Source: Christensenella sp. UBA4675
GTDB lineage: Bacteria; Bacillota; Clostridia; Christensenellales; Borkfalkiaceae
Direction: 5' to 3'
NCBI GenBank assembly: GCA_002405165.1
Contig: DHLF01000008.1
Location: 1-64,000 of the forward strand
Length of the DNA stretch: 64,000 bases
A program made the translations under genes and the position numbers. Under the pieces are notes generated by a model, which worked only from the letters and a program-made list of their open reading frames with translations, searched no databases and had not been told where the DNA came from. Positions 51,580 through 59,773 of the stretch are shown here, piece by piece (the first letter of the stretch is position 1; each line of letters starts with the position of its first letter).

Positions 51580-51608
51580 ATTATATCATAGCGATATTAA
51601 AAAATCAA
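51580..51608 (-). promoter_or_regulatory. Sigma-A promoter of the SCIFF operon
   Basis: On the minus strand TTGATT (51608-51603) and TATAAT (51585-51580) are separated by 17 bases, 31 bases before the peptide ATG. Confidence 0.8.
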
Positions 51609-51657
51609 CAAAAATATATTTTATTATAATATTTTTTTATTACTAATAAATTAAAAA

Positions 51658-51686
51658 TTGACAAGTACGTAAAAAAATTGTATGCT
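51658..51686 (+). promoter_or_regulatory. Sigma-A type promoter
   Basis: TTGACA (51658-51663) and TATGCT (51681-51686) with a 17-base spacer lie 17 bases before the HAD-phosphatase ATG, divergent from the SCIFF promoter. Confidence 0.7.
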
Positions 51687-51703
51687 ATAAATAGGTGAAA
51701 ATT

Positions 51704-52366
51704 ATGAAATATACTACTGTTATTTTTGATATGGACGGAACGATTCTTTACACTTTGGACGACTTGACGGACGCCGTAAATTTTGCTATGAAGAAAATGG
51801 GGTATCCGATAAAATGCGTAGAACAAGTTAAAGGTTTTGTGGGGAACGGAGTAAAAAAACTTATAGAACGTTGCTTGCCACCACTAGCCACTAAAGAAGA
51901 TTTCGATAAAAGTTACGATTATTTTTCGGAATATTATAAAGTTCATTGCTACGATAAAACGAGAAGTTATAGGGGAGTTAAAGAACTTATAGCCCTACTT
52001 AAAGAAAAATCTTTTAAAACTGCCGTCGTTAGCAATAAAGACGATTACGCCGTAAAAGAGTTATGTAAAATATTTTTTAACGGATTATTCGATTGTGAGT
52101 TGGGCGTTACGGATAATATTGCCAAAAAGCCTGCGCCAGACCTGTGCGAAATAGCTTTAAAAAAACTAAATTCCACTAAATCGGAAGCGGTTTACGTAGG
52201 CGACAGCGACGTAGACTTTATGACCGCTAAAAATACGGGATTAAAATTTATCGGGGTAAGTTGGGGCTTTAAAGGAAGAGAGTTTTTGGAAAATTTAGGT
52301 TCGGAAACGGTAGTTGACAACCCCGAAGAAATTTTTGCATTACTTTCGGGAGAAAAAAATGTTTAA
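51704..52366 (+). CDS. HAD-family phosphatase (phosphoglycolate phosphatase-like)
   Basis: The 220-residue protein has the four HAD motifs: FDMDGTI at residues 7-13 (nucleophile Asp8, acid Asp10), the Ser/Thr of AVVSNKDD near 108, the Lys of KKPAPD near 145, and VYVGDSDVDFMTA with the two acidic residues near 166. A helical cap is inserted after motif I, as in phosphoglycolate phosphatase/beta-phosphoglucomutase types. AGGTG lies 6 bases before the ATG at 51704; an in-frame GTG at 51695 overlaps that site. The substrate is unknown. The next gene starts within its last codons. Confidence 0.85.
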   Translation: MKYTTVIFDMDGTILYTLDDLTDAVNFAMKKMGYPIKCVEQVKGFVGNGVKKLIERCLPPLATKEDFDKSYDYFSEYYKVHCYDKTRSYRGVKELIALLKEKSFKTAVVSNKDDYAVKELCKIFFNGLFDCELGVTDNIAKKPAPDLCEIALKKLNSTKSEAVYVGDSDVDFMTAKNTGLKFIGVSWGFKGREFLENLGSETVVDNPEEIFALLSGEKNV

Positions 52367-53285
52367 AATAGCGTTAGTCAGGGTTTTAATTACGCTTTGT
52401 TACGTTATTCCGGGGTACGTGCTTTGTAAAATTAAAAAAGCAAGCGAACAACATTTATCGACTCTTTCTGCGGTTTTAATATATTTCGGAAGTCCGTGTT
52501 TAATAGTTTCTTCTTTTTTGTCGCTAGAATATTCTAAACATGCGTTTATAAAAATGTGTTATTTTGCCTTAACGACTTTTGCCGTTCAAGCGATATTTAT
52601 AACTATTTTATATTTAATTTTAAGGAAAAAATATTCGGACGCAAAGTATAGAATTTTAAATGTAGGTTGCGTTTTGGGAAACGTAGGATTTTTCGGATTG
52701 CCCATAGTAAAATCCTTGTTCCCGAACGACCCGATAGCAAGTTGTTATTCGGCGGTATTTGTGGTAACCATGAACGTAATAGTTTTTACTATGGGAATAT
52801 ATTGTCTTACTAACGAAAAAAAATTTATGTCTTTAAGGCGAGCGATAATAAGTCCGTCTAATTTAGGGTTAGCAATAGGTTTGCCGTTGTTTTTATTGAG
52901 TTCGAAATTTACTTTAAGTAAAGAAATAATTCAAGCGGTTGGCGCGGTTGAAAAAATGACGACCCCGCTTTGTATGGTAATACTCGGAATTAGGCTTGCA
53001 AGCGTACCGTTAAAGGAAATATTTTTAAATCCCTTTACGTATTTAATTTGTTTCGGAAAACTTATAGTGTTTCCGCTGTTTTGTTATTTGTGCGTATACT
53101 TTTTGCCGTTTAACGCGGTGTTTAAAGCTTGCGTGGTTATTTTAGCGGGCGCACCTTGTGCTTCTATAATGTTAAACTTATCTGAAATACATAACGGAGA
53201 AAAAAATTTACCTGCAAATTCTATTTTGCTTTCTACTTTCTTTTGTTTTATAACTATTCCGTTGTTAGCGTTGTTACCTTATTAA
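52359..53285 (+). CDS. AEC-family (auxin efflux carrier-like) transporter
   Basis: The 308-residue protein has about ten membrane helices in two halves of five, with the segments LGNVGFFGLPIVKSLFPND and the later AGAPCASIMLNLSEIH typical of the AEC family of putative organic anion/malate permeases. The ATG at 52359 has GGGAGA upstream inside the end of the HAD gene and overlaps it by 8 bases. Substrate unknown. Confidence 0.85.
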   Translation: MFKIALVRVLITLCYVIPGYVLCKIKKASEQHLSTLSAVLIYFGSPCLIVSSFLSLEYSKHAFIKMCYFALTTFAVQAIFITILYLILRKKYSDAKYRILNVGCVLGNVGFFGLPIVKSLFPNDPIASCYSAVFVVTMNVIVFTMGIYCLTNEKKFMSLRRAIISPSNLGLAIGLPLFLLSSKFTLSKEIIQAVGAVEKMTTPLCMVILGIRLASVPLKEIFLNPFTYLICFGKLIVFPLFCYLCVYFLPFNAVFKACVVILAGAPCASIMLNLSEIHNGEKNLPANSILLSTFFCFITIPLLALLPY

Positions 53286-53345
53286 ATTTTATTGATTTAT
53301 AAATTTTAATGTGATAAAATTAAATGAGATAAAGGAGTGTTTTTT

Positions 53346-54551
53346 ATGTCTGACGATAGAATAAAAAGAGATTTACAATTCGTTCAAACGCTTGAAGAAG
53401 AAAAAAAAGAAAAATGTCTTGCAATTAAAGAGTTAGAGAACAAGATAACTTCTTTGCGTAAAAATCCTGCGGATAAAATAATGAACGATTTGTATATTTA
53501 TCAATACAATAAAGAAATTGCCGTTTTAAAAGAAAAAGTGGAAGAAATAGATAAACAAATAGCTTCTGCAAAGTCGCAAAATTTCGTAATAGACGAACCT
53601 TTGGACGAAGCTGACGAAAGCGACTTATATTTTCGGGAAAAAAACGAGCAAGAAAAAATAAAAACCGAGAAAAATCAAAAATATGCAATGGTATCTAATG
53701 GCGTTGCGGTTGAGAATAAAAACGGAAATTTTAAAAGCTTTTTTAAAAGTTTAACAAAAGGCAAACTTGTTTTTTTGGCATTTATTTGTTTGTTTTCGTC
53801 GTTCGTATTTTACCAGTTGGATAAAACGAGTATCGTTAGCGTAGTTGGAAGGTACAATAGAGTGGTAAATATCACTTTTATTTGTTTGTTATCGCTGTTT
53901 ACTTGTATGACTATGCTTTATTTTTCTTTAAAAAAAGCAACGAGTAAAACTTTTGGTTCTTTTTCGGATTACAACGCGTTATTCGTATTATATTTTTCTC
54001 TAAATGTTTTGGTGGGTTTTTTATTTCAAAGAACGGTATTTAAGTTTTTGGCTTTTTTAGCCGTATTTGCAATTTCGTTGACGTATTTAATAATAAGGAT
54101 TGCTTTTTACGGAAAAAACTTAGACGAAAAAGTTAAAAACAAATCTTGTTTTATAAAATATTATTACGAACTGTTTAAAAAGTACAGCTTATTTGTATTC
54201 GCGTTGGTTTTTATAATTTCTTGCGTAATTTCGTATTTATTCGGTTATACGTGGATAACGGGAAAACTTTTTGACGGAAAAAATACGAAATGGTTAATGA
54301 TTGCGGACTGCGTAATTTTGTCGCTTGCGTTTTTATATTTCGTGGGTTTTGCTTTTATTAGAAAAGACGAAAAACAGCTAAAAGTTATAGACGTTACGTC
54401 GCTTTTATTGCAAATATATACCGTAAGCTTTTTTATGATAGGAATTTTTATAAAAAGACTTCCTTATGTTGCTCTTTTAATAGTCAATTTAATAATTTTA
54501 ATGATTAGCATAGCTATTACGATTTTAAGGATAATAAATTATAAAAAATGA
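53346..54551 (+). CDS. Polytopic membrane protein with N-terminal coiled coil
   Basis: I do not recognise this 401-residue protein. Residues 1-90 form a charged coiled coil (LEEEKKEKCLAIKELENKIT), about 90-130 are a polar linker, and from about 140 there are eight to nine membrane helices to the C-terminus. The N-terminal part would lie in the cytoplasm. AAAGGAG is 8 bases before the ATG at 53346. It overlaps the next gene by ATGA, so it seems to be part of the same operon as the neighbouring HAD genes and the glycosyltransferase. Function unknown. Confidence 0.65.
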   Translation: MSDDRIKRDLQFVQTLEEEKKEKCLAIKELENKITSLRKNPADKIMNDLYIYQYNKEIAVLKEKVEEIDKQIASAKSQNFVIDEPLDEADESDLYFREKNEQEKIKTEKNQKYAMVSNGVAVENKNGNFKSFFKSLTKGKLVFLAFICLFSSFVFYQLDKTSIVSVVGRYNRVVNITFICLLSLFTCMTMLYFSLKKATSKTFGSFSDYNALFVLYFSLNVLVGFLFQRTVFKFLAFLAVFAISLTYLIIRIAFYGKNLDEKVKNKSCFIKYYYELFKKYSLFVFALVFIISCVISYLFGYTWITGKLFDGKNTKWLMIADCVILSLAFLYFVGFAFIRKDEKQLKVIDVTSLLLQIYTVSFFMIGIFIKRLPYVALLIVNLIILMISIAITILRIINYKK

Positions 54552-55351
54552 AATACGATTTAATCGTTTCCGATTATGACGGAACGCTTATAAAAAAAAA
54601 CGGAGAAATTTCCGACGAACAACTAAGAACGATAAACGCGTACGTTTCTAGTGGCGGAAAGTTTACGGTAATTACGGGTAGAATGACAACTTCTATTTTG
54701 CCGTTAGTTAGAAAACTCGGCTTAAAAGGGTACGTTTCTTCCTTTAACGGGGGAGAACTAACCGAAATAGAAAGCGGTAAAACTTTATACAGCAAAAAAA
54801 TTAAAAATTCGCTTGCGATAGAGATTTATAAGATTATAGAAAGCGAAAACGCATACGCTCACGGTTACTACTGCGGACAATACTTTACCCCCGAAAGAAC
54901 GACCTTTACCGATTTTTACGAAAAAATTACCTTTGTTAAGGCAACGCTTATAGATAAAAAGTTAAGCGAGCATTTTACCGAAAATAAACTTGATACTAAT
55001 AAAATATTGGTTATGGACGATAAGGAAAAGTTAGACAGGGTAATGAATGCGCTCCAACCTTATAAAGACAGGCTAAATATAATAAGAAGCAACGATTTTC
55101 AAATTGAAATAACCACCCCCGACGCTACTAAGGGCAACGCGCTTAAATACATTGCTCAGGAATTTAACGTGCCTATCGAAAAAACTATTGCGGTAGGGGA
55201 CGGCGGAAACGATTGCTCTATGTTAAAAACGGCAGGGCTTGGCATAGCGGTGGCAAACGCCGAAGAAATTACTAAGCGTTCAGCCGACGTAGTTTTAAAA
55301 TATACTAACGAAGAAAACGCCGTTAAACGAATTATAGACGAGTTTATTTAA
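54548..55351 (+). CDS. Cof-type HAD-IIB family hydrolase
   Basis: The 267-residue protein has the Cof/YidA-type HAD signature: VSDYDGTLIKKNGEIS with the two catalytic Asp (residues 9 and 11), VITGRM, the Lys of DATKGNALKYIA near 197 and AVGDGGNDCSMLKTAGLGIA near 217-236, plus a large alpha/beta cap between motifs II and III. Such enzymes dephosphorylate sugar phosphates, nucleotides or cofactors. Substrate unknown. Its ATG overlaps the stop of the preceding membrane-protein gene (ATGA). Confidence 0.88.
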   Translation: MKYDLIVSDYDGTLIKKNGEISDEQLRTINAYVSSGGKFTVITGRMTTSILPLVRKLGLKGYVSSFNGGELTEIESGKTLYSKKIKNSLAIEIYKIIESENAYAHGYYCGQYFTPERTTFTDFYEKITFVKATLIDKKLSEHFTENKLDTNKILVMDDKEKLDRVMNALQPYKDRLNIIRSNDFQIEITTPDATKGNALKYIAQEFNVPIEKTIAVGDGGNDCSMLKTAGLGIAVANAEEITKRSADVVLKYTNEENAVKRIIDEFI

Positions 55352-55366
55352 CAAAACGGGAGAAAA

Positions 55367-56276
55367 ATGGAGAAAAGAATAGTACCGATAGTTTTTGCAA
55401 CGGACGATAATTACGTGTTACCGCTTGCCGTTGCAATAAAGTCTATGCTAGATCATAAAAACAGTAACGACGAGTACCGCATATACATATTTTGCGATAA
55501 ATTAAGCGAAAAAAGTATAGATATTTTAAAACAAATATGCGGGGGGGGGGGACTATTTGGAGATAGTAAAAATCTCCGAATATTTAAAAGGCACCAATTT
55601 TAAACCCATAGGTCGTATTACCGTTGCGGCATATTACAGATTTTTTATTCCGAAAGTTTTATCACAGTACGAAAAGGTTTTATATGTTGATTGCGATGTT
55701 TTGTTTAATGGGGACGTATCTTCTATTTTCGATATGGACTTGTTTGCAGAAGAGAACGTTTTGGGCGTAAATAAAATGATTTATCAACTTGCCTATATTT
55801 GTGATTATTTTAATTCCGGAGTTCTTCTTTTTAACGTTAAACAATATTTAAAAGAAAATATTTGTGAACAATGCCTTGAGCATATGAAAACGAGAAAAGA
55901 AGACGTAGACTTGTTTGACGAAGCAGTGTTAAACGACGTGTGTTGTGGCAAAGTTAAAAATTTTTATTTTATTTATAATTATCAAACTTTTTATTTGCAG
56001 TTTAAGCAATGTATAGAAATAACTAAAATTAAAAGCATAAAAGACATTGTAATAATTCATTATTCTGCAAAGCCTTGGCAAACTTCTTCTACTCCACTAG
56101 GGAATTTGTGGTGGAAAACGGTTAAGAAAATGCCAAAGGATATTAAAAAAGAAATCTACGAAAAATACGGGCAGTATCAAAAACAAAACGATTTATATTA
56201 TTACAAATATTATTTTGCTTCTCCCTTAGGAAAATTTATATATAAAATTAAAAAAAAGTTTAAAAAAAATAAATAA
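55367..56276 (+). CDS. Family 8 glycosyltransferase, frameshifted at an 11-G tract (phase-off form)
   Basis: The first frame (MEKRIVPIVFATDDNYVLPL to about KQIC) and the second frame (from DYLEIVKISEYLKGTNFKPI to the Lys-rich end at 56276) together make one GT8 protein of about 300 residues. The second part has the metal-binding DxD motif in VLYVDCDVLFNGD, the FNSGVLLFN motif and the HYSAKPW ending of LgtC-like galactosyl/glucosyltransferases. The two are separated by a run of 11 G (55541-55551); ten or seven G would join them in frame. The C-terminus is basic and aromatic, fitting membrane association. It would add a sugar to a surface polymer or lipid. Confidence 0.8.
55541..55551 (+). repeat. 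Homopolymeric tract of 11 G inside a glycosyltransferase gene
   Basis: Eleven consecutive G in AT-rich DNA, at the point of the frameshift. Such tracts change length by slipped-strand mispairing and switch genes on and off; they are also prone to sequencing error. Confidence 0.9.
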
Positions 56277-56282
56277 AATTTT

Positions 56283-56307
56283 ATACCGCGAAAAGCGGTA
56301 TTTTTTT
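56283..56307 (+). terminator. Intrinsic terminator
   Basis: ATACCGC and GCGGTAT form a 7-base stem with a GAAAA loop, followed by seven T. It ends the HAD/transporter/glycosyltransferase operon. Confidence 0.85.
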
Positions 56308-56316
56308 GTAAAAGAG

Positions 56317-56345
56317 TTGACATAAGACGTAAACTATAATAAAAT
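56317..56345 (+). promoter_or_regulatory. Promoter of the TetR/ABC-exporter operon
   Basis: TTGACA (56317-56322) and TAAAAT (56340-56345) have a 17-base spacer. The first operator copy starts at the last base of the -10 box. Confidence 0.7.
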
Positions 56346-56370
56346 AACAAGTGTTACGTAACAAGTGTTA
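56345..56370. promoter_or_regulatory. Tandem palindromic operator for the TetR regulator
   Basis: TAACAAGTGTTA occurs twice (56345-56356 and 56359-56370) separated by CG. Each copy is an inverted repeat (TAACA / TGTTA). The sites cover the transcription start, so binding should block RNA polymerase; the most probable ligand is the TetR protein encoded directly downstream. Confidence 0.75.
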
Positions 56371-56384
56371 TTTAAAGGAGAAAA

Positions 56385-56951
56385 ATGCCTAAAAAACCAA
56401 AATTTACAAGAGAAGAAGTGGTGGATGTTGCCTATAATTTACTGCGAGAAAAAGGGGAAGAATATTTAACCGCAAGGGAAGTCGGTAAAGCGTTAGGAAC
56501 TTCTACAAGTCCTGTATTTACGTTTTTCGACGATATGGAAAGTTTAAAAAAAACCGTAGGAAAACGAATTGAAAATTACGGAGAAGAGTTGTTTAAAGAA
56601 GCCGAACTCCATCGTCCCGTTTTTAAACATATAGGGATAAATTTAATAAAAATGGCAAAAAACGAACCTAATTTATTCAAATACGTTTTTATGCGACCTA
56701 GCGAAAAAAAGCTTAACTATAAGGAAAATTTTTTTATAGGAAATTTGTCTGACAGTTCTATTTTGCTATTACAAAACGAATGGAATTTAACTAAAGAGCA
56801 GGCGGAAAAACTTTTGTCGGAAGCGTGGATAACGACTTACGGAATAGCCGTAATGATTGCGAATAACGTGTGCGATTTTTCCGATGACGATATAAGCGAA
56901 TTGCTTTCGCTTTCGTTTCACGGGGTAAAAAATCAGTTAATAAATAAGTAG
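56385..56951 (+). CDS. TetR/AcrR-family transcriptional regulator
   Basis: The 188-residue protein has the TetR helix-turn-helix at about residues 9-50 (TREEVVDVAYNLLREKGEEY, then LTAREVGKALGTSTSPVFTFFD) and a helical ligand-binding domain. The turn TSTSPVFTFF fits a subgroup common in Firmicutes beside ABC exporters. AAAGGAG precedes the ATG. The tandem palindrome upstream is the likely autoregulatory operator, and the ABC genes 79 bases downstream are the probable targets, induced by a toxic ligand that the exporter removes. Confidence 0.85.
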   Translation: MPKKPKFTREEVVDVAYNLLREKGEEYLTAREVGKALGTSTSPVFTFFDDMESLKKTVGKRIENYGEELFKEAELHRPVFKHIGINLIKMAKNEPNLFKYVFMRPSEKKLNYKENFFIGNLSDSSILLLQNEWNLTKEQAEKLLSEAWITTYGIAVMIANNVCDFSDDDISELLSLSFHGVKNQLINK

Positions 56952-57029
56952 CGTCTTAGTAAGTTTAGACAAGACGCAACATATTTTAACTAATACCGTT
57001 TTTACGGGTAAAAGCTAAAAGGAGATAAA

Positions 57030-57938
57030 ATGGATATCGATATAATTTCTATAAAAAATTTAAAAAAGAGTTTTAAAGAAGTGCAAGCCGTAAACGATTT
57101 ATCGTTTAAAGTAAAAAAAGGCGAAACGTTTGCTTTTTTAGGCGAAAACGGCGCGGGCAAGTCTACTACTATAAACATTATGTGCGGAATGCTTGCAAAG
57201 GATAGCGGAACGGTAGAAATAAGCGGAATAAACATAGACGAAAATTTAGACGAAATAAAAAAGAAAATAGGAGTTGTTTTTCAAGAAAGCGTACTCGATA
57301 AAGCTTTAACCGTTAAAGACAATTTACAAACGAGAGCAAGCTTTTACGGTATTATAGGCCCACGTTTTGAAGAAAGATTAAAAGAATTAACGGAAATGTT
57401 CGAGCTAAAAGACATACTGAATAGGACGCTAAAAACTTTATCGGGCGGGCAAAAAAGAAGGGTTGATATTGCAAGAGCTTTAGTACATAACCCCGAAATT
57501 TTGATATTAGACGAACCGACTACGGGGCTAGATCCGCACACCAGAAGAAGAATTTGGGAAGTTATTTACGACCTAAAAGGAAAAAAAGGATTGACGGTTT
57601 TTTTAACTACTCATTATATGGAAGAAGCCGCAGAAGCCGATTATGTATTGATTTTGGAAAAGGGAAAAATTTCCGCTCAGGGAACTCCGCTTCAACTTAA
57701 AAATACCTATGCTAAGGATTATATTATGATATATAGCGAAAACGAGCAAGATATAAAAAAGTTGAATTTGCCTTATGAAAAAGTAAGAAACGGTTTTAGG
57801 TTAAGTGTAGACAATACTGCCGTAGCCACCGAACTTATTATAAAATATCCCGAACTTTTTAAAAATTACGAGATAACTAAAGGTAAAATGGACGATGTTT
57901 TTTTAAACGTAACGGGAAGAAAAATGAAAGGGGAATAA
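57030..57938 (+). CDS. ABC transporter ATP-binding protein (DrrA-like exporter)
   Basis: The 302-residue protein has the Walker A GENGAGKST (residues 36-44), Q-loop VFQESVLDK, signature LSGGQKRRVDIARAL, Walker B ILILDEPTTGLDP and the switch His of TTHYMEEAAEAD. The C-terminal 80-residue extension (YEKVRNGFRLSVDN and onward) is typical of drug and polymer exporters of the DrrA/CcmA type. It pairs with the permease starting one base after its stop. AAGGAG lies 6 bases before the ATG. Confidence 0.95.
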   Translation: MDIDIISIKNLKKSFKEVQAVNDLSFKVKKGETFAFLGENGAGKSTTINIMCGMLAKDSGTVEISGINIDENLDEIKKKIGVVFQESVLDKALTVKDNLQTRASFYGIIGPRFEERLKELTEMFELKDILNRTLKTLSGGQKRRVDIARALVHNPEILILDEPTTGLDPHTRRRIWEVIYDLKGKKGLTVFLTTHYMEEAAEADYVLILEKGKISAQGTPLQLKNTYAKDYIMIYSENEQDIKKLNLPYEKVRNGFRLSVDNTAVATELIIKYPELFKNYEITKGKMDDVFLNVTGRKMKGE

Positions 57939-57939
57939 T

Positions 57940-58848
57940 ATGTCAGGATTGAATATTTTTGTTAAAAGAAACGTAAAATTGTTTTTTAAAGATAAAGGAC
58001 TGTTTTTTACTTCTCTTATAACGCCTGTAATACTATTGGTGTTATATGCAACGTTTTTGTCTAAAGTGTTTAAATCAACCTTTATATCTGCAGTGCCGAA
58101 AGAAATGCGGGACAAAATAGGGGATAGGTTATTAAATGCTTTTGTCGGCGGACAGTTAATGTCTAGCTTGTTATCGGTTTCGTGTGTAACGGTTGCGTTT
58201 TGTTCTAATATGGTTATGGCAGGCGACAAAATGACAAACGTAATAAAAGATATAAACGTTACGCCCGTTAATAAGTCGAAAATTGCGATAGGTTATTATT
58301 TAGGGGCTTTAATAAACACATTGCTCGTATGTTATTTTGCACTCGTTTTATGTTTGGTGTACTGTGCGATTATAGGGTGGTATTTTTCGTTTTTAGACAT
58401 TATAATGTTAATAATAGATGTGTTTTTATTAACGCTATTTGGCACGGCATTATCTAGCATAGTAAACTGTTTTTTAAGTACGCAAGGTCAAATTTCTGCC
58501 GTTGGGACGATAGTAAGTTCGTTTTACGGTTTTATTTCGGGAGCGTATATGCCTGTATCCCAGTTTGGTAAAGGTTTGGCAAATTTAATTGCCTGTTTAC
58601 CCGGAACATACGGGACTTCTTTAATGAGAGAACATTCTTTGCGTGGAATTTTTGCCGAGATGGAAAAAATAGGGTTTTCAAAGCAGGCGGTAGACGGAAT
58701 GAGAAATACGGTAGACTGTAATATTTACTTTTTTTCTCATAAAGTTCCGCAAGCGGGTTCTTGGGGGATTTTGATTGCGTCTATTATCGTTTTTATGGGA
58801 ATTTATATCCTTATAAACTATTTAAGAAAAAACAAAAAATTAAAATAA
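57940..58848 (+). CDS. ABC-2 type exporter permease (DrrB-like)
   Basis: The 302-residue protein has six membrane helices, with a large extracytoplasmic loop after the first (about 45-85), the topology of ABC-2 permeases. The segment near ISGAYMPVSQFGKGLANLIACLP is the usual conserved region after helix 5. It forms an operon with the ATPase and the TetR regulator. Substrate unknown; drug or lipid export is likely. Confidence 0.88.
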   Translation: MSGLNIFVKRNVKLFFKDKGLFFTSLITPVILLVLYATFLSKVFKSTFISAVPKEMRDKIGDRLLNAFVGGQLMSSLLSVSCVTVAFCSNMVMAGDKMTNVIKDINVTPVNKSKIAIGYYLGALINTLLVCYFALVLCLVYCAIIGWYFSFLDIIMLIIDVFLLTLFGTALSSIVNCFLSTQGQISAVGTIVSSFYGFISGAYMPVSQFGKGLANLIACLPGTYGTSLMREHSLRGIFAEMEKIGFSKQAVDGMRNTVDCNIYFFSHKVPQAGSWGILIASIIVFMGIYILINYLRKNKKLK

Positions 58849-58852
58849 ACGC

Positions 58853-58881
58853 TTGACAAATATTTTTTAGGCGTATATAAT
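58853..58881 (+). promoter_or_regulatory. Consensus sigma-A promoter upstream of the ATP synthase operon
   Basis: TTGACA (58853-58858) and TATAAT (58876-58881), both perfect, are spaced 17 bases apart, immediately after the permease gene. Transcription should start near 58888 and meets the hairpin at 58911. Confidence 0.88.
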
Positions 58882-58910
58882 GCAATCAATTAAATAAAAT
58901 TTTTTAGGCG

Positions 58911-58950
58911 AAGGCGTCAAACTACGGTTTGACGCCTTTTTGCTTTTTTT
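58911..58950 (+). terminator. Intrinsic terminator (attenuator) in the leader of the ATP synthase operon
   Basis: AAGGCGTCAAAC and GTTTGACGCCTT form a perfect 12-base stem with a 4-base loop, followed by TTTGCTTTTTTT. It lies between the promoter at 58853 and the first structural gene at 58961. It may end the upstream operon, but its place makes it an attenuator or the end of a short RNA of about 60 bases. Confidence 0.85.
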
Positions 58951-58960
58951 GGAAAAAATT

Positions 58961-59773
58961 ATGAGTAAAAAACGAAAAATAATTAGTTTAATAATTTTTA
59001 TTTCGGTAGCGGTTCTTTTAATTATCGCGATAGCTTTAACAAAACCGCCACAAGGCAAGGAAAGTATAAACGAAGCGATGAAAGAGCAGGTTTTGCACGA
59101 AAGAGAAAAGTTTAATTTTTTCGGAGTAAAGGTAAACGCGGGGGTTATATCAGCTTTTACCGTAACTGCGATAATTACCGTTTTTGCCGTGATAATAAGA
59201 ATATTTGTTATACCTAAATTTAGTTATAATCCTAGCAAGTTTCAAATTTTTTTAGAAGAAAGCGTGTCGCTTTTTTCTAAAACGGCGGAAAAGGACAGCA
59301 AAGATAAAAGTTCTTTTATAGGGGCGTACATATTTACTGCGGGAATTTACGTTTTTTTCGGAACGCTATTTGAACTTTTTGGATTTCAAGCAATATCTTC
59401 AAACGGAAAATCGGTAACGTTGCCGGCGCCGTTATCGGATATCAACGGAGCGATTAGTTTAGGTTGTTTATCATATTTAATAATATTATTCGGCGGAATA
59501 AGGTATAACGGGATAAAAGGCTTGGGTAAAACGCTAAAAGAATTTTCTTTACCGCTGTCTATGAGTTTTAGATTGTTCGGGGCGTTACTTAGCGGAGCGT
59601 TGGTAACGGAGCTTGTGTATTATTACACTGCGCTTAGTTTTGTACTTCCCGTAATAGTAGGGCTTATGTTTACCGTTTTACACGCAATAATTCAAGCGTA
59701 CGTTTTAACGATGCTTACGTCATTATTTTACGGAGAAGTAACGGAGAAAAAAATAAAGGAGAAAAGAAAATGA
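58961..59773 (+). CDS. atpB: F1Fo ATP synthase subunit a
   Basis: The 270-residue membrane protein forms the stator half-channels for ions. The essential Arg is visible as Arg204 in SFRLFGALLSG (RLFGNMLAG in many species), and the last helices contain HAIIQAYVLTMLTSLFYGE. It has an extra N-terminal helix and linker (residues 1-60) compared with short forms. The ATG at 58961 has only GGAAA as ribosome site. It overlaps the c-subunit gene by 4 bases (ATGA), opening the atp operon. No atpI gene precedes it. Confidence 0.92.
   Translation: MSKKRKIISLIIFISVAVLLIIAIALTKPPQGKESINEAMKEQVLHEREKFNFFGVKVNAGVISAFTVTAIITVFAVIIRIFVIPKFSYNPSKFQIFLEESVSLFSKTAEKDSKDKSSFIGAYIFTAGIYVFFGTLFELFGFQAISSNGKSVTLPAPLSDINGAISLGCLSYLIILFGGIRYNGIKGLGKTLKEFSLPLSMSFRLFGALLSGALVTELVYYYTALSFVLPVIVGLMFTVLHAIIQAYVLTMLTSLFYGEVTEKKIKEKRK

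Noticed and set aside
55557..56276. The second half of the glycosyltransferase as an independent gene starting at 55557
   Set aside because: It lacks the N-terminal nucleotide-binding strand, which is supplied exactly by the upstream frame, and no ribosome site precedes it.
56317..56340. TTGACA with the TATAAT at 56335-56340 as promoter of the TetR gene
   Set aside because: The spacer is only 12 bases; TAAAAT at 56340 gives the standard 17.
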